Position numbers and translations under genes: made by a program. A model generated the notes under the pieces. That model saw nothing but the letters and a program-made list of their open reading frames with translations, made no database searches and was not told the DNA's origin. DNA of 6,231 nt, taken from NCBI GenBank assembly GCA_027033875.1, contig JALVKK010000019.1:1-6231 (forward strand), written 5' to 3'. The stretch is from Flavobacteriales bacterium (GTDB taxonomy: Bacteria; Bacteroidota; Bacteroidia; Flavobacteriales; Flavobacteriaceae). Shown here in pieces: positions 5,917 to 6,231 of the stretch. Numbering within the stretch: the first letter of the stretch is position 1; each line of letters opens with the position of its first letter.

Positions 5917-6231
5917 ATGGCATTATTTATTAACGAAGATTGTATCAATTGCGGCGCATGTGTAGCCGAATGTCCCAACACCGCAATTTATGAACCGGGT
6001 GAAGAGTGGAACATGGCAGACGGTACTTGTAAAGATGACGATGCTGCTCAAGATCCGATTTCAGATGAATTCTACTACATTGTACCTGACAAATGTACTG
6101 AATGTGTAGGTTTCTTTGATGAGCCGCAATGTGTGGCTGTTTGTCCTGTAGATGCTATCGATAAAAATCCCGATGTTGAAGAATCTGCAGATGATTTAAC
6201 AGCTAAGTACAAAGACTTGCACTGCGAATAA
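5917..6231 (+). CDS. 2[4Fe-4S] ferredoxin, Alvin-like
   Basis: Small soluble electron carrier of 104 residues with two [4Fe-4S] cluster motifs. The first is Cys9-x2-Cys12-x2-Cys15-x3-Cys19-Pro. The second is Cys60-x2-Cys63-x8-Cys72-x3-Cys76-Pro. In the usual cross-pairing, Cys19 ligates the second cluster and Cys76 the first. The eight-residue spacer in the second motif, against two in clostridial ferredoxins, and the C-terminal extension are features of the Allochromatium (Alvin) type. A 40-residue acidic insertion lies between the motifs and contains an extra Cys38; another extra Cys is at 103. The protein is strongly acidic, as expected for a carrier that docks on basic partner surfaces. 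It begins at ATG 5917 with its own promoter-like element and diverges from the acyl-CoA reductase. The redox partner is unknown. The stop codon is the last three bases of the window, so anything downstream is not visible. Confidence 0.94.
   Translation: MALFINEDCINCGACVAECPNTAIYEPGEEWNMADGTCKDDDAAQDPISDEFYYIVPDKCTECVGFFDEPQCVAVCPVDAIDKNPDVEESADDLTAKYKDLHCE

Noticed and set aside
1..6231. CRISPR array, tRNA, rRNA, insertion sequence, prophage or defence system
   Set aside because: No repeat-spacer pattern, cloverleaf, transposase, inverted-repeat ends or defence-type domains were found.

Overview
The window looks like chromosomal DNA from a low-GC Bacteroidota, most likely of Flavobacteriales type. 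Three things point this way. The gene families and the order YbbR-like / coaE / sensor kinase / response regulator are familiar from flavobacterial genomes. Start codons lack clear Shine-Dalgarno sequences. Three intergenic regions carry perfect matches to the Bacteroidota -7 promoter element TAnnTTTG. The assignment rests on recognition, not on a search.

Layout. 54-677 (minus) encodes a LysE/RhtB-family exporter. Divergent from it, 739-1679 (plus) holds a YbbR-like membrane-anchored protein whose reading frame is broken by a -1 shift between 1287 and 1332. Four bases later comes coaE (dephospho-CoA kinase, 1684-2271). After a 69-base AT-rich gap with a promoter-like element come a two-TM sensor histidine kinase (2341-3894) and an OmpR-type response regulator (3958-4683). 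A strong symmetric hairpin terminator at 4721-4750 separates this block from a convergent LuxC-like acyl-CoA reductase (4768-5853, minus). Divergent from that, 5917-6231 (plus) encodes a small 2[4Fe-4S] ferredoxin whose stop codon is the last base triplet of the window.

How the genes work together. The kinase and regulator form an obvious RprX/RprY-like signalling pair. CoaE performs the last step of coenzyme A synthesis, and the acyl-CoA reductase uses CoA thioesters, but a functional link between them is only inference. The window has no mobile element, CRISPR array, tRNA, rRNA or defence genes. It is mostly ordinary core-genome content. The points worth a second look are the broken YbbR frame, two divergent promoter regions built on the same nested -7 design, a possibly leaderless kinase mRNA, and direct repeats before the regulator.
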